Assembly: GCA_021397845.1 (NCBI GenBank)
Contig: JAHSVC010000034.1
Span: 310,001 to 374,000, forward strand
DNA: 64,000 nt
Origin: Areca catechu
Taxonomy: Eukaryota > Streptophyta > Magnoliopsida > Arecales > Arecaceae
Direction: 5' to 3'
Below the pieces are notes generated by a model. The model did no database searches and had not been told where the DNA came from. It worked only from the letters and a program-made list of their open reading frames with translations. Positions 10,595 through 20,773 of this stretch are shown piece after piece. Within the stretch, counting starts at the first letter, position 1. Each line of letters starts with the position of its first letter. The position numbers and the translations under genes were made by a program.

Positions 10595-10596
10595 AA

Positions 10597-12044
10597 TGAT
10601 GGGGAACTAATATGCATGCAATTTTTTTTGTATGTTTTAAATGTTGAGTTAGGTGATTAATTCCAAATTTTAGATCAAAATTATTTGTAGAGAATTTGTA
10701 TGAATTTTTGAAGATCAGCATGCAGATTAGGACCTAGAAAAGTAGCAAAGAAGGACCGCCGGGCTGAGAAGCCTCGATTAGGGCAAGTTCTCCTACAATA
10801 AAACTACTGGAAGTAGAGGGTGTACCTGACAATATCTGTGAAGATCGCAGCGAAGGGGTCTCTCGTTCCTCGACGGATGCGGCCTGGAAAACCGAGCCAA
10901 AGACCCGCGGATACCCGGCTTTCTGCTCGATGATCCGATGAGGCTTGGCTGGAGTTGTTGGATTCGTAGGAACTCAGGGACCTACAAACGACCTGTCAGG
11001 GGTTAGAAAGCTCACAAAGGAACAAGAAAATAAAGTAAAAACAACAAGGGAAGGCTTCTTTTGGAGTGGGCGTCCAGGGATCTGGAGGGTTTGTTGGCAG
11101 CAGGAAGATGATTGCAAACACCGGGAAGAAGAACTCTCACAAACCCCTTTATGCACACAGCAGGGTATCACACCACTCAATAGAAGAACTCAAGGTTTTT
11201 CATTCATCAAAAGATTCTCCTCATACAAGAGGCTAGGGTCCCTTAAATAGACCCTTAACCTTGGGCTCCAAGTAAGGGTACATAAGTCTTTACATAAGAA
11301 TCCTTTTCCCTCTCAACCCTAGCTAGAAAATAAGGAAATATTAGGTAGAAAATCCCTAAAAATTTTCTTGACTTGGTCAAGACTCCAAGGATGCCTAGGG
11401 GGGCGTGTTGGGCTTCTAGGAGCAGTAAAAGGCCGGCCCAAAGGGGCTCGGGTGCATGGGTTTGGGCCTCTGGAAGCTGGGGTGGCCTGGTAGCCAGGTA
11501 GCAGGAATATTCCCTGGTATCTTGCTTCTTAGGGGCTTGGGCTTGGCACCTGGGCTTGATTTCTTTGGGCTAGGATGTAGATGGACCTCTGGAATCATGG
11601 ATGCCCTTATCTATGAATATACTTTGGCATCTGGAAGGGAATCTGGGCATCTGGAGGGCATCTATAAGAAATCAGGGTTTTCTGAATTTTCCTCCTGGGG
11701 TCTTCAAATCTTCAAGCTGGGTTGGACTTGTGCTATACTTCCATGTCTTCAATCTAGTTGGACTTGGTATTCACTTGTATGATATAGTCTTGAGTCTTCA
11801 GTATGCTTGGACAGGACTCAAAAAATAAAATTAGCTCAACATGAGCTGACTAGCATTGGACTGAACTAGCTCAACATGAGCTGACTAGTACAGAACTGAA
11901 ATAACAACTAAAAATACTCAAATAACAACTAAAATAGACTCAGATGAGCTAAGCCCTTATTACAGATGGACTCATAATTATTGATCAATTTACAGAGGGT
12001 TGAAAAAGCCTCTATCTATTCTGGTGCCTTAGGTGTCCCCACCA
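10597..12044 (-). repeat. 5' LTR of element C
   Basis: Partner of 5967-7414, same length. A TATA-like TTAAATAG in plus sense lies at 11243-11250 (minus CTATTTAA). Confidence 0.88.
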
Positions 12045-12049
12045 TAACT
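12045..12049. repeat. Target-site duplication of element C (right)
   Basis: TAACT, identical to 5962-5966. Confidence 0.85.
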
Positions 12050-12941
12050 GAGTTTTTACATGTAGAGAAGAGATGAGATTGTACCAAGAGGAATCTCTCT
12101 TTATTCTCGAAGAGGAGTTGTACATCATTGATAGTACATTCTCAAATTATTGGCATTCCAGGTCTAGGAGAGTTGGGCACTGTCAAGTCCTGTGAGGTGG
12201 TAGGCACCTTGTGATAGGGCCTCGAAATCCTTGTAAGGACCTTCCTAGTTTGAAAAGAGTTTTCCACATTCCCCAGGCTGGGATACTTTCACTTGCTTGA
12301 GAACTAGGTCGCCTAGATGGAACGTCTTAGGCCTGACATGAGAGTTGTAGTAAAGGGCCACCCGCTGTCGGTATGCCACCATTCGGAATCGATCTTTGTC
12401 TCTTGTCTCGTCCAGCAAACCAAGTTGAGGAGAAGATAGGCTGGATTCTCAGCTTCGTCGTATTGCTCCACCCGTAGTATGGGCAATCCCACCTCCACAA
12501 GGATCACGGCTTCGGAATCAAAGATGAGGTTGAAAGGCATTTCACCTGTCACCGTCCGAGGCATGGTATGGTATGTCCACAGTACACTGGGAGTTCCTCA
12601 GCCCATCGACCTTTAGCCTCGTCCAGTTTTGGAGCCCTTGCAGGATGGTTAGTTGGTCAACTCAACCTCCCCATTGGTCTGAGGTTGAGCCACCGAAGTG
12701 AATCGATGGTAGATATTGAGGTTAGCACAGAATTCTTCAAAAGCTTGGTTGTCAAACTGCCACCTATTATTGATGATGACTGAGTGCGGGAGTCCAAAAT
12801 GGTAGATGACTGACTTCCAAAAGAAGGATCTAGCCTTAGCCTCGATGATCTATGCCAGGGGCTCGACCTCGACCTACTTGGTAAAGTAGTTGATGGCCAC
12901 GATCAAGTACTTTCGTTGACCAGATGCGAGGGAAAAGGGAC
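12050..12941 (-). pseudogene. Integrase core and C-terminal part of element D
   Basis: Starting at 12941 and reading minus, the frame resumes a Tat-type integrase cut by element A. There is a 'LIVAINYFTK' block at about 12880-12910 where the family has Asp in place of Asn. 'INNRWQFDNQAFEEFC' (about 12720-12780) has lost the second catalytic Asp. 'TNGEVELTN' keeps the Glu. The open frame 12313-12564 carries the post-core 'TGEMPFNLIFDSEAVILVE' and 'YDEAENPAYLLLN', and the C-terminal 'GDLVLKQVKVSQPG' continues to about 12150. Stops interrupt it, and with two of the three catalytic acidic residues substituted it is certainly inactive. The first half lies at 34432-34966. Confidence 0.82.
12937..12941. 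repeat. Target-site duplication of element A (left)
   Basis: GGGAC, repeated at 34427-34431. The duplicated bases belong to D's integrase. Confidence 0.88.
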
Positions 12942-14457
12942 TGGTGCGGACACCAGGGCTAGAAAGAAATGATGGTTAATCCCAGCTCCTTGTGGATCAC
13001 ATATGAATAAGCCCTAAACCCCAATTTCAATCAAGTCTTGTATAAGCCTAGACCTGTGAATAAGCCCCAAAACCCAATTTCAATTAAGTCCTGTATATAC
13101 AAACCTAGTCAATTTAATTTTTGTTTTGTCTTGTTATGCCTTAGTAATTTGGTCAAATTGGGTTCAATTTGATCAAGTTGGGCTTAGTTAGTTTCATTGA
13201 GTCTTGTAATTAGTTAGGGGTTTATTAATATCTTGATCAAGCTCAAATCAAGAATGCAAGCCAAGAAGGGACCCATTTCATGTGCCTTATCATCTTGGAT
13301 GCCCCATCTTGCCGATCATCACATGCCACATCATCTTGGATGCATCATCACATGCCATATCATCTTGGATGCCTCATCTTGCCTTGTCACGTGCCATGTC
13401 ATCTTGGTCGGCCACAAGATTTCCATATCGATGCCCACCAAGAGTCCAAGTCGATCCAATTCAAGAAGTCAAGATTCAATGGTGTTTCATGTCCCAAGAA
13501 TTCAAGGAGTCCTACAAATCCAAATTCAAGAATCTATCATGGATATCCAACCAAGAATTCATCTTGGCCGCCCATCATCAATTCAAGCCAAGAAGCCATT
13601 GCATGAAGAGAAGAGACCTTGCCACCCACTTTAATTCAAGTTTTGTCACCCAAATGAATGAAGTTCAAGAAGTCATGATGCCTAGAGTGGTTGATGCCCA
13701 AGGAAAGCCAATTCCATGGAGATTCTTTCCCTTCCAACAAGAACTCAAGAAATTGTAACCCCTACTCTTCTAGCCTGTAGTTCATGGAGGTCTATAAATA
13801 CCCCTCAACGCCTCCCCTTGTAATTCAGTTAGTTTTTCATGAAATAAAGTTGAGGGTTTTCTCTTTAATCCTTTGCTATGAGAGCATCGAACTCCGAGAG
13901 GGAGCGAACGTGAGGTCCTTAGGCATGAGGCCTAGTTATCCACCATCCATCCAAGAAACCCTAAATCGCCATCCTTCCTTCTCATCTTCCTTTTTTCCAA
14001 TCTTTTCTACCTTCCACGCCATCTAAATTTTGTTCTTTGACTGATTCCAGATGATCAAGATCTAAAGTGAAGGTTTCTTTGCCTTGGAACCAACCGCGTT
14101 GAAGATTAGAACCTGAAGATCGATAATCTTGAAGTTCTACCGTGAATCCTAGAGTGCTGAAATCGGTCTTCATCAAGAGAGCTTCGAATCTTCGTTGATA
14201 AGTGAAACCACTCCTAAACTCTTTAGTTCTAATCTTAAAAGAAATAATCCTAGTTTGGGTGATTTCTTAATCATCAGATCCTGTTTTCTTAATTAGTTCT
14301 TGTGAATCTACATTACGGTATCGAACTAGTTGCCTAGTTGATTTCATCTAGGTTCTTTGAGTTCTTTATTCTTAGATTTGCTGAACTAATTGATCATTGC
14401 TCACATCTAAAACTTTAGGATTATTAGATTTAGTTTTGTATATCTCATCTCGCATCA
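12942..14457 (+). repeat. 5' LTR of element A
   Basis: 1516 bp, with TG...CA ends and alignable along its length with 32889-34426. Inside, 13281-13411 contains imperfect ~30-bp repeats of 'CATGCCACATCATCTTGGATG' type, also present at 33231-33395 in the 3' LTR. Confidence 0.87.
13793..13800 (+). promoter_or_regulatory. TATA box of element A 5' LTR
   Basis: TATAAATA followed by CCCCTC. The same site is kept in the 3' LTR (33761-33768), and elements B at 35773 and 40480 have TATAAATACCC in the matching place. Confidence 0.7.
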
Positions 14458-14462
14458 TCTTT

Positions 14463-14474
14463 TGGAATCAGAGC
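14463..14474 (+). other. Primer-binding site of element A
   Basis: TGGAATCAGAGC, five bases after the LTR end. It differs from the iMet-tRNA complement TGGTATCAGAGC at one base. Confidence 0.75.
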
Positions 14475-15342
14475 AAGTTAAACTAGGTTTAATTGCTAGT
14501 TCTTGAAAATTCTGCATGCTGAAATCTACATACTAGTCTAAACCTAGGATTGAATTCTCATCAAAATCTTACTGTTTTTCATTTTTTTTTGCTTCAATCC
14601 ATCTTATATTTAGTCCTCTTAAGTTCTATAATTTTCTGGAATTTTTCAGATCTGAAAAAATAGAAAAATAAAACTGCAAAAGAAAACCCTAAAAAATATT
14701 ACATTGCTGAAATTCTGCAACACTAAAATAGGGCTGAAATTAGTTTACCATAAAACCTTCAAACCCTAATTTTCTTTGCATTTAGTTTTATGATATTAAC
14801 CTATATTACATCTACCATCTGCATTGAAAAAAATTATTAATTTTTTGTAATTTTCTGATCTTAATTTCGTGTAATTTTCTGATCTTAATTTCGTGTATTA
14901 GGGTTTCATGTGCATGCATCATCATGGAAATCAACTTAAGGGTACCTTTACTCTATCAGATAAGGAAAGGATTTCATCATCTTTTCTTGGCCCAAAATAA
15001 CTACCCTGCATTCGAACCCAAGCCTAACTAAAATCAATTAGAAACCTAAAGTAGCTTAGGGACACCCACAAGGTCGGGTTCTAAGTATTATGAGAAAACT
15101 AGTGCACCCAATCCTTCGGTTATCTCTTGAATCTGGTGTCTAAGGCTAGAGGTCCAGAGGCAAACTCCCTAAATGAACTTGTGATTTTTAATTAGGACCT
15201 TGCGAGAGCAGAGGGAGCCTCCCACAACCCCACCTCTTACCTGGTCAGTGGACAGGATAATTATTGTATTGGTTATAATTTGAGTTGACTCATTCTACTT
15301 GAGCTCTAGGTCTAGGAGCCCTAGAAGCTAGGATTGTGTTAC
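14475..15342 (+). other. Leader of element A
   Basis: AT-rich non-coding sequence between PBS and gag. A short duplication, 'TTTTCTGATCTTAATTTCGT', occurs twice at about 14852-14895. No frame of note. Confidence 0.5.
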
Positions 15343-16450
15343 ATGGCCACTAGATCAGGAACTCCATATCAGTATTCCCAAACCCAACCCAATCCCACCA
15401 TGGATCCTATATTGAGGCTTTAATGAGATCTATGAATGAACAATTTAGCCAACTCAATACTAGGTTTGACCAAGTAGAAGAGAGGCTGGGTAACCTTGAA
15501 GAATCCCATATGACCCATCTAGAGACTGAAACACCTAGACCCACTCCCCTAGGTCCGAGAGCCCAATGTAGGGAACTTACCCCTGAGCCCAATCCTAGGT
15601 GCCAAATCCAGGATGTTAATGATCAGGAAGAAAGAATCCTTAGGAATATATGACTTGATGCACCCACCTTTGATGGAAGTTTAGACCCTAAGGTATATAC
15701 TGATTGGGAGAGTGACATAGACTAGTACTTTGAATGGTATGAGATGTTGGAAGAGAGAAAATTTAAGTTTGCTAAACTTAGATTAGTCCGATAGGCTAGA
15801 TTGTACTGGAAAAATGTGAAACGACTTAATCAGCAAAGAGGAGATTTGTCCATAGTCACATGGAGAGCTATGAAGATTAAACTTAGGGAGAAATACCTAC
15901 CTTTATCCTATGAACAAAAATTGCTAGATCAGTGGCAAAAGTTGACTCAAGACAACAAATCCATGTCTGAATAGATAGCTAAATTCATCAAATTTGTTAT
16001 GAGGTGTAGTGTAGTTGAGTCAGAAGCTGTACTTTATCTAGGTTTAGAGTAGGCCTACATGAGGATATCTAGAGGAAATTGTTCCTGAGAGATGTTCATG
16101 ATTTAGAGCAAGCCTACCAGATTGCTAGGGATTGCAAAAGATTTCAAGAGGACCCATTACCCGTCGACCCGAGCCTAGTAGGTTTAGTACCCTTGGAAGT
16201 AGACCTAGTACGAACCAATTTCTAAATAGCTGACCCAATCTTCCTACCCCACCATCTTGTAAGGATGATAAAGGTAAGGCACCCAAAGTCCAAAAGGATA
16301 GGAACCAAATTGCACCATATTTTAGGTATCATAAAGTTGGCCATTATGCTGTTCAGTGCCCCACAGATCCTTATATATAGGAGAGCTTGAGGAAGAGAAC
16401 CAAGAAAATATTAAAGAGTGTGGGAAGAAGTATATGAGATGAGAAAAATT
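15343..16450 (+). pseudogene. gag of element A
   Basis: An ATG at 15343 opens 'MATRSGTPYQ', the same start as in elements B and C. A frame change leads to 'MNEQFSQLNTRFDQVEERL' (15423-15653, coiled coil). The capsid-like domain of Retrotrans_gag type follows: 'APTFDGSLDPKVYTDW' then 'WYEMLEERKFKFAKLRL' (15660-15800) and 'WRAMKIKLREKYLPLSYEQ' (15860-15920). A nucleocapsid relic reads 'YFRYHKVGHYAVQCP' (about 16320-16365), with Tyr and Tyr in place of the first two zinc-knuckle Cys. There are at least six stops. Gag normally forms the cytoplasmic particle; this copy cannot. Confidence 0.75.
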
Positions 16451-18504
16451 TGGTGGATGAATATGAAGGAGATGAGGAACCCATTGAGTCATCTGACCAA
16501 TTAGGAGTAGTTAGATGTATTCTAACTCAGACCAAGAAGAATGAGAATTGGCGTAGGACTAATAATTTACAAACCTTTATTAAACCAAGGGACAAAGTTT
16601 GCAAGATAATTATAGATAATAGGATCTATGTTAATGCCATTTCTATAAATATTGTTAAGTACTTAGGCTTACCTACAATACCTCAACCTAGCCCCTATAA
16701 GATATCTTGGATCGATGCAACATCTATTCCCATTAAGCTATGATGCCAGGTTCCAGTCCAAATTCAATCTTACTAAAAGAAAGTATGATGTGATATTATT
16801 CCAATGGGGGTTAGCAGTATTATTTTAGGCAGACCCTGGTTGTATGACAATGATGCTATCCTTTTTGGCCAAACTAACTCATGTTTTTTTAATCACCATG
16901 GAAAGAGAATTGTCATCAATTTGACCCCACCTAAGGACAACATCAAAAGAAGGTCTAGTAATTTGAGGGAGAAGGAACCAGGATTAAACCTAATAACTGC
17001 CAAAGAATTAGAGCACGAGATTATTGAGGGTTCACCAATTTGGATATTGATCACTAAGGAAGTTCATGAACAATATGAGAAGGAATACCCTCATGAGATT
17101 TTAGAGTTTTTGAAGGAGTTTAAGGATGCGTTCCTTGAAAACCTCCCTGATCGCTTACCACCATTAAGGGACATACAACACGCTATAGATTTAGTCCCAG
17201 CAACTACTTTGCAAAATTTACCATATTATAGGATGAACCCTATTGAACATTTAGAGTTACAAAGGCAAGTAGAGGATCTTCTCAGAAAAGGATTTACTAG
17301 AGAAAGTCTGAGTCCATGTGCCGTTCTAGCTCTTTTGACCCCTAAGAAAGATGGCACTTGGAGGATGTGTGTTGATAGTCGAGCCATCAACAAGATCATA
17401 ATGAAATATCAATTTTCTATACCCCGTCTTGATGACATGCTAGATATGATGGCCGGTGCTACCATCTTTTCAAAGATTGACCTAAAGAGTGGCTATCACC
17501 AGGTTACAATTAGACCCGGGGATGAATGAAAAATTGCTTTTAATACTAAGGATGGCTTATATGAATGGTTAGTGATGCCTTTTGGTCTGACCAATGCTCC
17601 TAGTACTTTTATGAGAATCATGACTTAAGTTCAAAAAGCTTTTATTGGAAAATTTGTAGTGGTTTATTTTGATGATATCCTCATATATAGTAAAACTAAG
17701 AAGTATTACTTAAACCATCTTCGACAAGTGTGTCAAGCCCTTAGGGAGGATAATCTTTATGCTAACATGAAGAAATGTAGTTTCATGACCCCAAGGATAA
17801 TTTTCTAGGTTTTGTAGTAACTACTAAAGGAGTGTCTGCTGATCCTGAGAAGATCAAGTCCATAGTTGAGTGGCCCATACCTAAAAGCGTACACGATGTT
17901 CGTAGTTTCCATGGATTAGCCACCTTCTATAAGAGATTTATTTGAGCGTTTAGTATAATTGTCACGCCCATTACAGATTGTCTTAGGAAGGGAGCCTTTG
18001 AGTGGACCAATAATGCTAATAAAGCCTTCTTAGAAATCAAGGACAAGATGACTCAAGCCCCAATTCTGAGGTTACCTAACTTTTCCAAAGTTTTTGAAGT
18101 TGCTTGTGATGCCTTAGGAGTAGGAATTGGAGTCTTGAGCTAGGAAAATCATCCGATAGCTTTCTTTAGCAAGAAGTTAAATGATGTTAGATTGAAATAT
18201 TCAACTTATGTTATGGAATTATACGCGATAGTCCAAGCCCTAAGTACTGGAAACACTATTTACTATCGTAGAAGTTTGTCCTTTACTCGGATCATGAAGT
18301 GCTTTGATTCCTTAACTCGTAAAAGAAATTAAACCCTAGGCATGGTAAATGGTAGAATATATCTAAGCCTATACTTTTATTCTAAAATATCAATCGGGTA
18401 TTAATAACCAGGTTGCCGACATGCTTAGTCAATGTTTTATGCTCTTGAATTGTGTTAGTGCTAAAGTCGTAGGATTTGATAAGCTAAAGGATGAATATGA
18501 GAAT
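16450..18504 (+). pseudogene. Protease, reverse transcriptase and RNase H of element A
   Basis: 16450-16743 holds the protease region, whose active-site segment reads 'IIDNRIYVNAISI' and lacks the usual Asp-(Ser/Thr/Gly)-Gly. A frame with 'MGVSSIILGRPWLYDND' follows at 16804. RT is nearly continuous from 16960 to 17529 ('PKKDGTWRMCVDSRAINK', 'FSKIDLKSGYHQ'), where a stop replaces the next codon. It continues with 'MPFGLTNAPSTF' and the intact catalytic 'VYFDDILIYS' (17662-17691), then shifts frame near 17800. RNase H relics read 'FEVACDALGVGIGVL' and 'HPIAFFSKKLN' (18080-18190). The pol frame ends at 18504, where the copia element is inserted, and resumes at 31408. Confidence 0.82.
18500..18504. 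repeat. Target-site duplication of the Sirevirus-like copia (left)
   Basis: AGAAT directly before the LTR start TGTTGG, repeated at 31403-31407. Confidence 0.9.
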
Positions 18505-18794
18505 TGTTGGCTCCACCTAGTAATTTTGATGAATAATAAAATGTTGAGTACATATTGTGTACTAATGTTCATATCTAGTTGTGAGTTTTCAAGAAACAAG
18601 CACCTCAAATTCTCAAAATTAAAGTATCGTGGCATGCAGTGGCATGAAGCATATTTCACAATTTGAGGAGTCTTCTCTATGCAAAAAGGGCTTAAAAGAG
18701 TTCATTTATTTGTCATTTACATTGGCTTTAAGTTTTATATTAACACTTATGGTTTTGGATTTATTTACACTTATTATGAATTTTTCAGAACCAA

Positions 18795-19115
18795 GTGTCG
18801 ACACCTGATGAGTCAAGTGTCAACACTTCAGCTCTTGGCATGCAGAAAAATTTCTTGGCACGCCAAGTGTCGACACCCAAAATTCAAGTGTCGACACCTG
18901 CAACTCAAGTGTCGACACTTAAGTTTCCAAGTGTCGACTCAAGGCCTGAGACTTTTTGAAAATCCAGAACATGGCCATTGGAGTGTTTTTGTGTCAAGTG
19001 TCGACACCTGTGAATCAAGTGTCGACACTTAAAAGTTCAAGTGTCGACACCTGGAAGTCAAGTGTCGACACTTGATAGCCAAGTGTCGACACCTGACAAA
19101 CCAAGTATCGACACT
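18795..19115 (+). promoter_or_regulatory. Array of GTGTCGACAC palindromes in the 5' LTR
   Basis: Twelve sites, nine of them exact GTGTCGACAC and three with one or two changes, lie within 321 bases and mostly 20-24 bases apart. Many extend to the 14-base palindrome AAGTGTCGACACTT, others continue CACCTG. They lie upstream of the TATA-like box, where Sirevirus LTRs are known to carry arrays of CG-containing inverted repeats. They probably act as cis-regulatory or chromatin-marking sites; the bound factor is unknown. Confidence 0.8.
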
Positions 19116-19233
19116 CGGGTTCTGACAGCCCTAATGGATCTATTTTTCTGACTTGCAGAATCATCTTTTCAAGCTCCCAACGGCTAGATTCGATGCTCAA
19201 ACGATCACAAACCATTTTTTGGATGTTTTTCTT

Positions 19234-19243
19234 TATATTTAAG
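19234..19243 (+). promoter_or_regulatory. TATA-like box of the Sirevirus 5' LTR
   Basis: TATATTTAAG, about 120 bases downstream of the palindrome array. The 3' LTR has the weaker GTATTTAAG at 30652-30660. Confidence 0.5.
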
Positions 19244-19985
19244 CTTCACTAACTTCATTCTTGAGGTATTGAAGTCCATAGAAAGTCAAAAAGCCAAGAT
19301 TCTCTCAAGAACTTCACTTCAAAGAGCCATTTAAAGAGTGATTCCCTGAAAAATTTTACAAGCCTATCATTTCAACATTCCAAAAGGAGAGCTTGAAGAA
19401 TATTCCAAGGAGAAGAAGATAAGAGAAGTATCAATTAGAGCCTCAAAGCTTTCATTCTACTCTTGAAAAGAATTTGTCTTGTTTATTTTAAATTATATAT
19501 ATGAAATTCTCCTTTGATTTGACCTTGCTTTCAAGGGTATCTTGAAAGAAAGTTGTTGTGGTTTGTTGGTGAGCCAAGATGATAAAACCAACTAGGGTTA
19601 ACTTGTGAGCTCGATAATAATAAGTGTAAAGTTTGTTGGTGAGCCTAGGTGATAAAACCAACATAGGTTTTGACTTGTGAGCCTTTAGAAAAACAAGTCG
19701 ACTGTAATCTTGGAGAGATTATAGTAGAATTTCCAAGGGTGGCTTAGAGAGTGGATGTAGGTGCTAGGTTTGCACCGAACCACTATAAACTTTGTGTTTG
19801 TGTGTGATTGTCTCTTCTATCTCTTTCTCTTTACTTATTGCACTATATTTATTAATTTCTGTCGCATTTAACTTAGTGCATCAATTTCATAACTCACAAA
19901 CACCACAAGGCTTGCACATTATTGCTTTAAATTTTTTAAAGACCCAATTCACCCCCCCTCTTGGACTCCATTTCTGGGCAACAAG

Positions 19986-19997
19986 TGGTATCAGAGC
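19986..19997 (+). other. Primer-binding site of the Sirevirus-like copia (tRNA-iMet)
   Basis: TGGTATCAGAGC, two bases after the 5' LTR. Exact complement of the initiator-Met tRNA end. Confidence 0.9.
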
Positions 19998-20768
19998 ACC
20001 GGCACTCTCTTGTAGGTCCAAGGATCTTGAGTAAAAGATCATGGCAGCCCCAATTGGAATGGGTGTTGTTGAAGGTCAAGCTTCGAATCGTCCCCCACTA
20101 TTTAATGACACGAATTACACTTATTGGAAAACTCACATGCTCATATTCATTCAAGCCATGGATTATAATCTTTAGAGGACAATCATAAAAGGTCCTCATC
20201 AACCTACTATATTGGTTAATGGCATTCTCACTCCAAAAATAGAAGATGATTTGGATGAGAATGACATTAAGCAAATAGAGCTTAATGCGAAGGCTATAAA
20301 TTTATTGTATTGCTCTCTTGATACGGTGAATTCAGTAGAATATCTAATTGTCTCTTCGCTAAGGAGATTTGGGACACACTTGAGGTTACCCATGAGGGTA
20401 CACACCAAGTAAAAATAACTAAGATTAACATGCTCATTCACATATATGAAATGTTTAAAATGGAACCTACTGAATCTATAAGTGAGATGTATACTAGGTT
20501 CACAAATATTGTGAATGGCATGAGAAGTTTAGGAAAGATTGTATCTAATGGTGAACATGTAAATAAACTTTTCAAGTCTCTTCCGGCTTCATGGGATGCC
20601 AAGTTGACCGCCATAGAGGAAGCCAAGGATGTCAACACTCTACCCCTCGAGCAACTATTAGGCTTATTGATGACTTATGAGCTTTCCCTGAAACTGAAGA
20701 ATGTGGATGTAGAAAAGAAGATGATGCAGCATGAAAGCTCTGATACCAAAAATGATGCAGAACAAAAA

Positions 20769-20773
20769 GAAGA
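20769..20773. repeat. Target-site duplication of solo LTR E (left)
   Basis: GAAGA, repeated at 22514-22518. Confidence 0.75.

Larger units (their letters stand above)
5967..12044 (-). mobile_element. Non-autonomous chromovirus-type LTR retrotransposon (element C)
   Basis: Two direct repeats of 1448 bp (5967-7414 and 10597-12044) enclose a 3.2-kb interior. On the minus strand the LTRs start TGGTGGGGACACC and end CCCCATCA. A PBS (10583-10594) and a PPT (7415-7433) lie in the correct places for minus orientation, and a 5-bp TSD flanks the element. The interior codes only for a gag-like/acidic ORF and the integrase C-terminal chromodomain; no protease, RT, RNase H or integrase core is present. 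The two LTRs differ by eye at only a few per cent, mostly single-base indels, so this is probably among the youngest insertions. It sits between the integrase end and the accessory ORF of D. Confidence 0.88.
18505..19983 (+). repeat. 5' LTR of the Sirevirus-like copia
   Basis: Starts TGTTGGCTCC and ends TTCTGGGCAACA; partner at 29946-31402. Contains the palindrome array, a TATA-like box at 19234 and two 'TTTGTTGGTGAGCC' phrases (19562, 19630) also seen in the copia LTR at the left edge. Confidence 0.9.

Noticed and set aside
13233..13758. Three overlapping His/Ser/Pro-rich frames up to 158 codons
   Set aside because: They are translations of the ATCATCTTGG repeat in the LTR of A, recurring with different lengths in the 3' LTR.
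14695..14770. AAACCCTAA-like words suggesting interstitial telomere repeats
   Set aside because: Only isolated single copies of AACCCTAA are present, not head-to-tail arrays.
18795..19115. Regularly spaced repeats that look like a CRISPR array
   Set aside because: The repeated unit is only a 10-14-base palindrome with irregular short gaps, it is present in both LTRs of a eukaryotic retrotransposon, and there are no cas genes.
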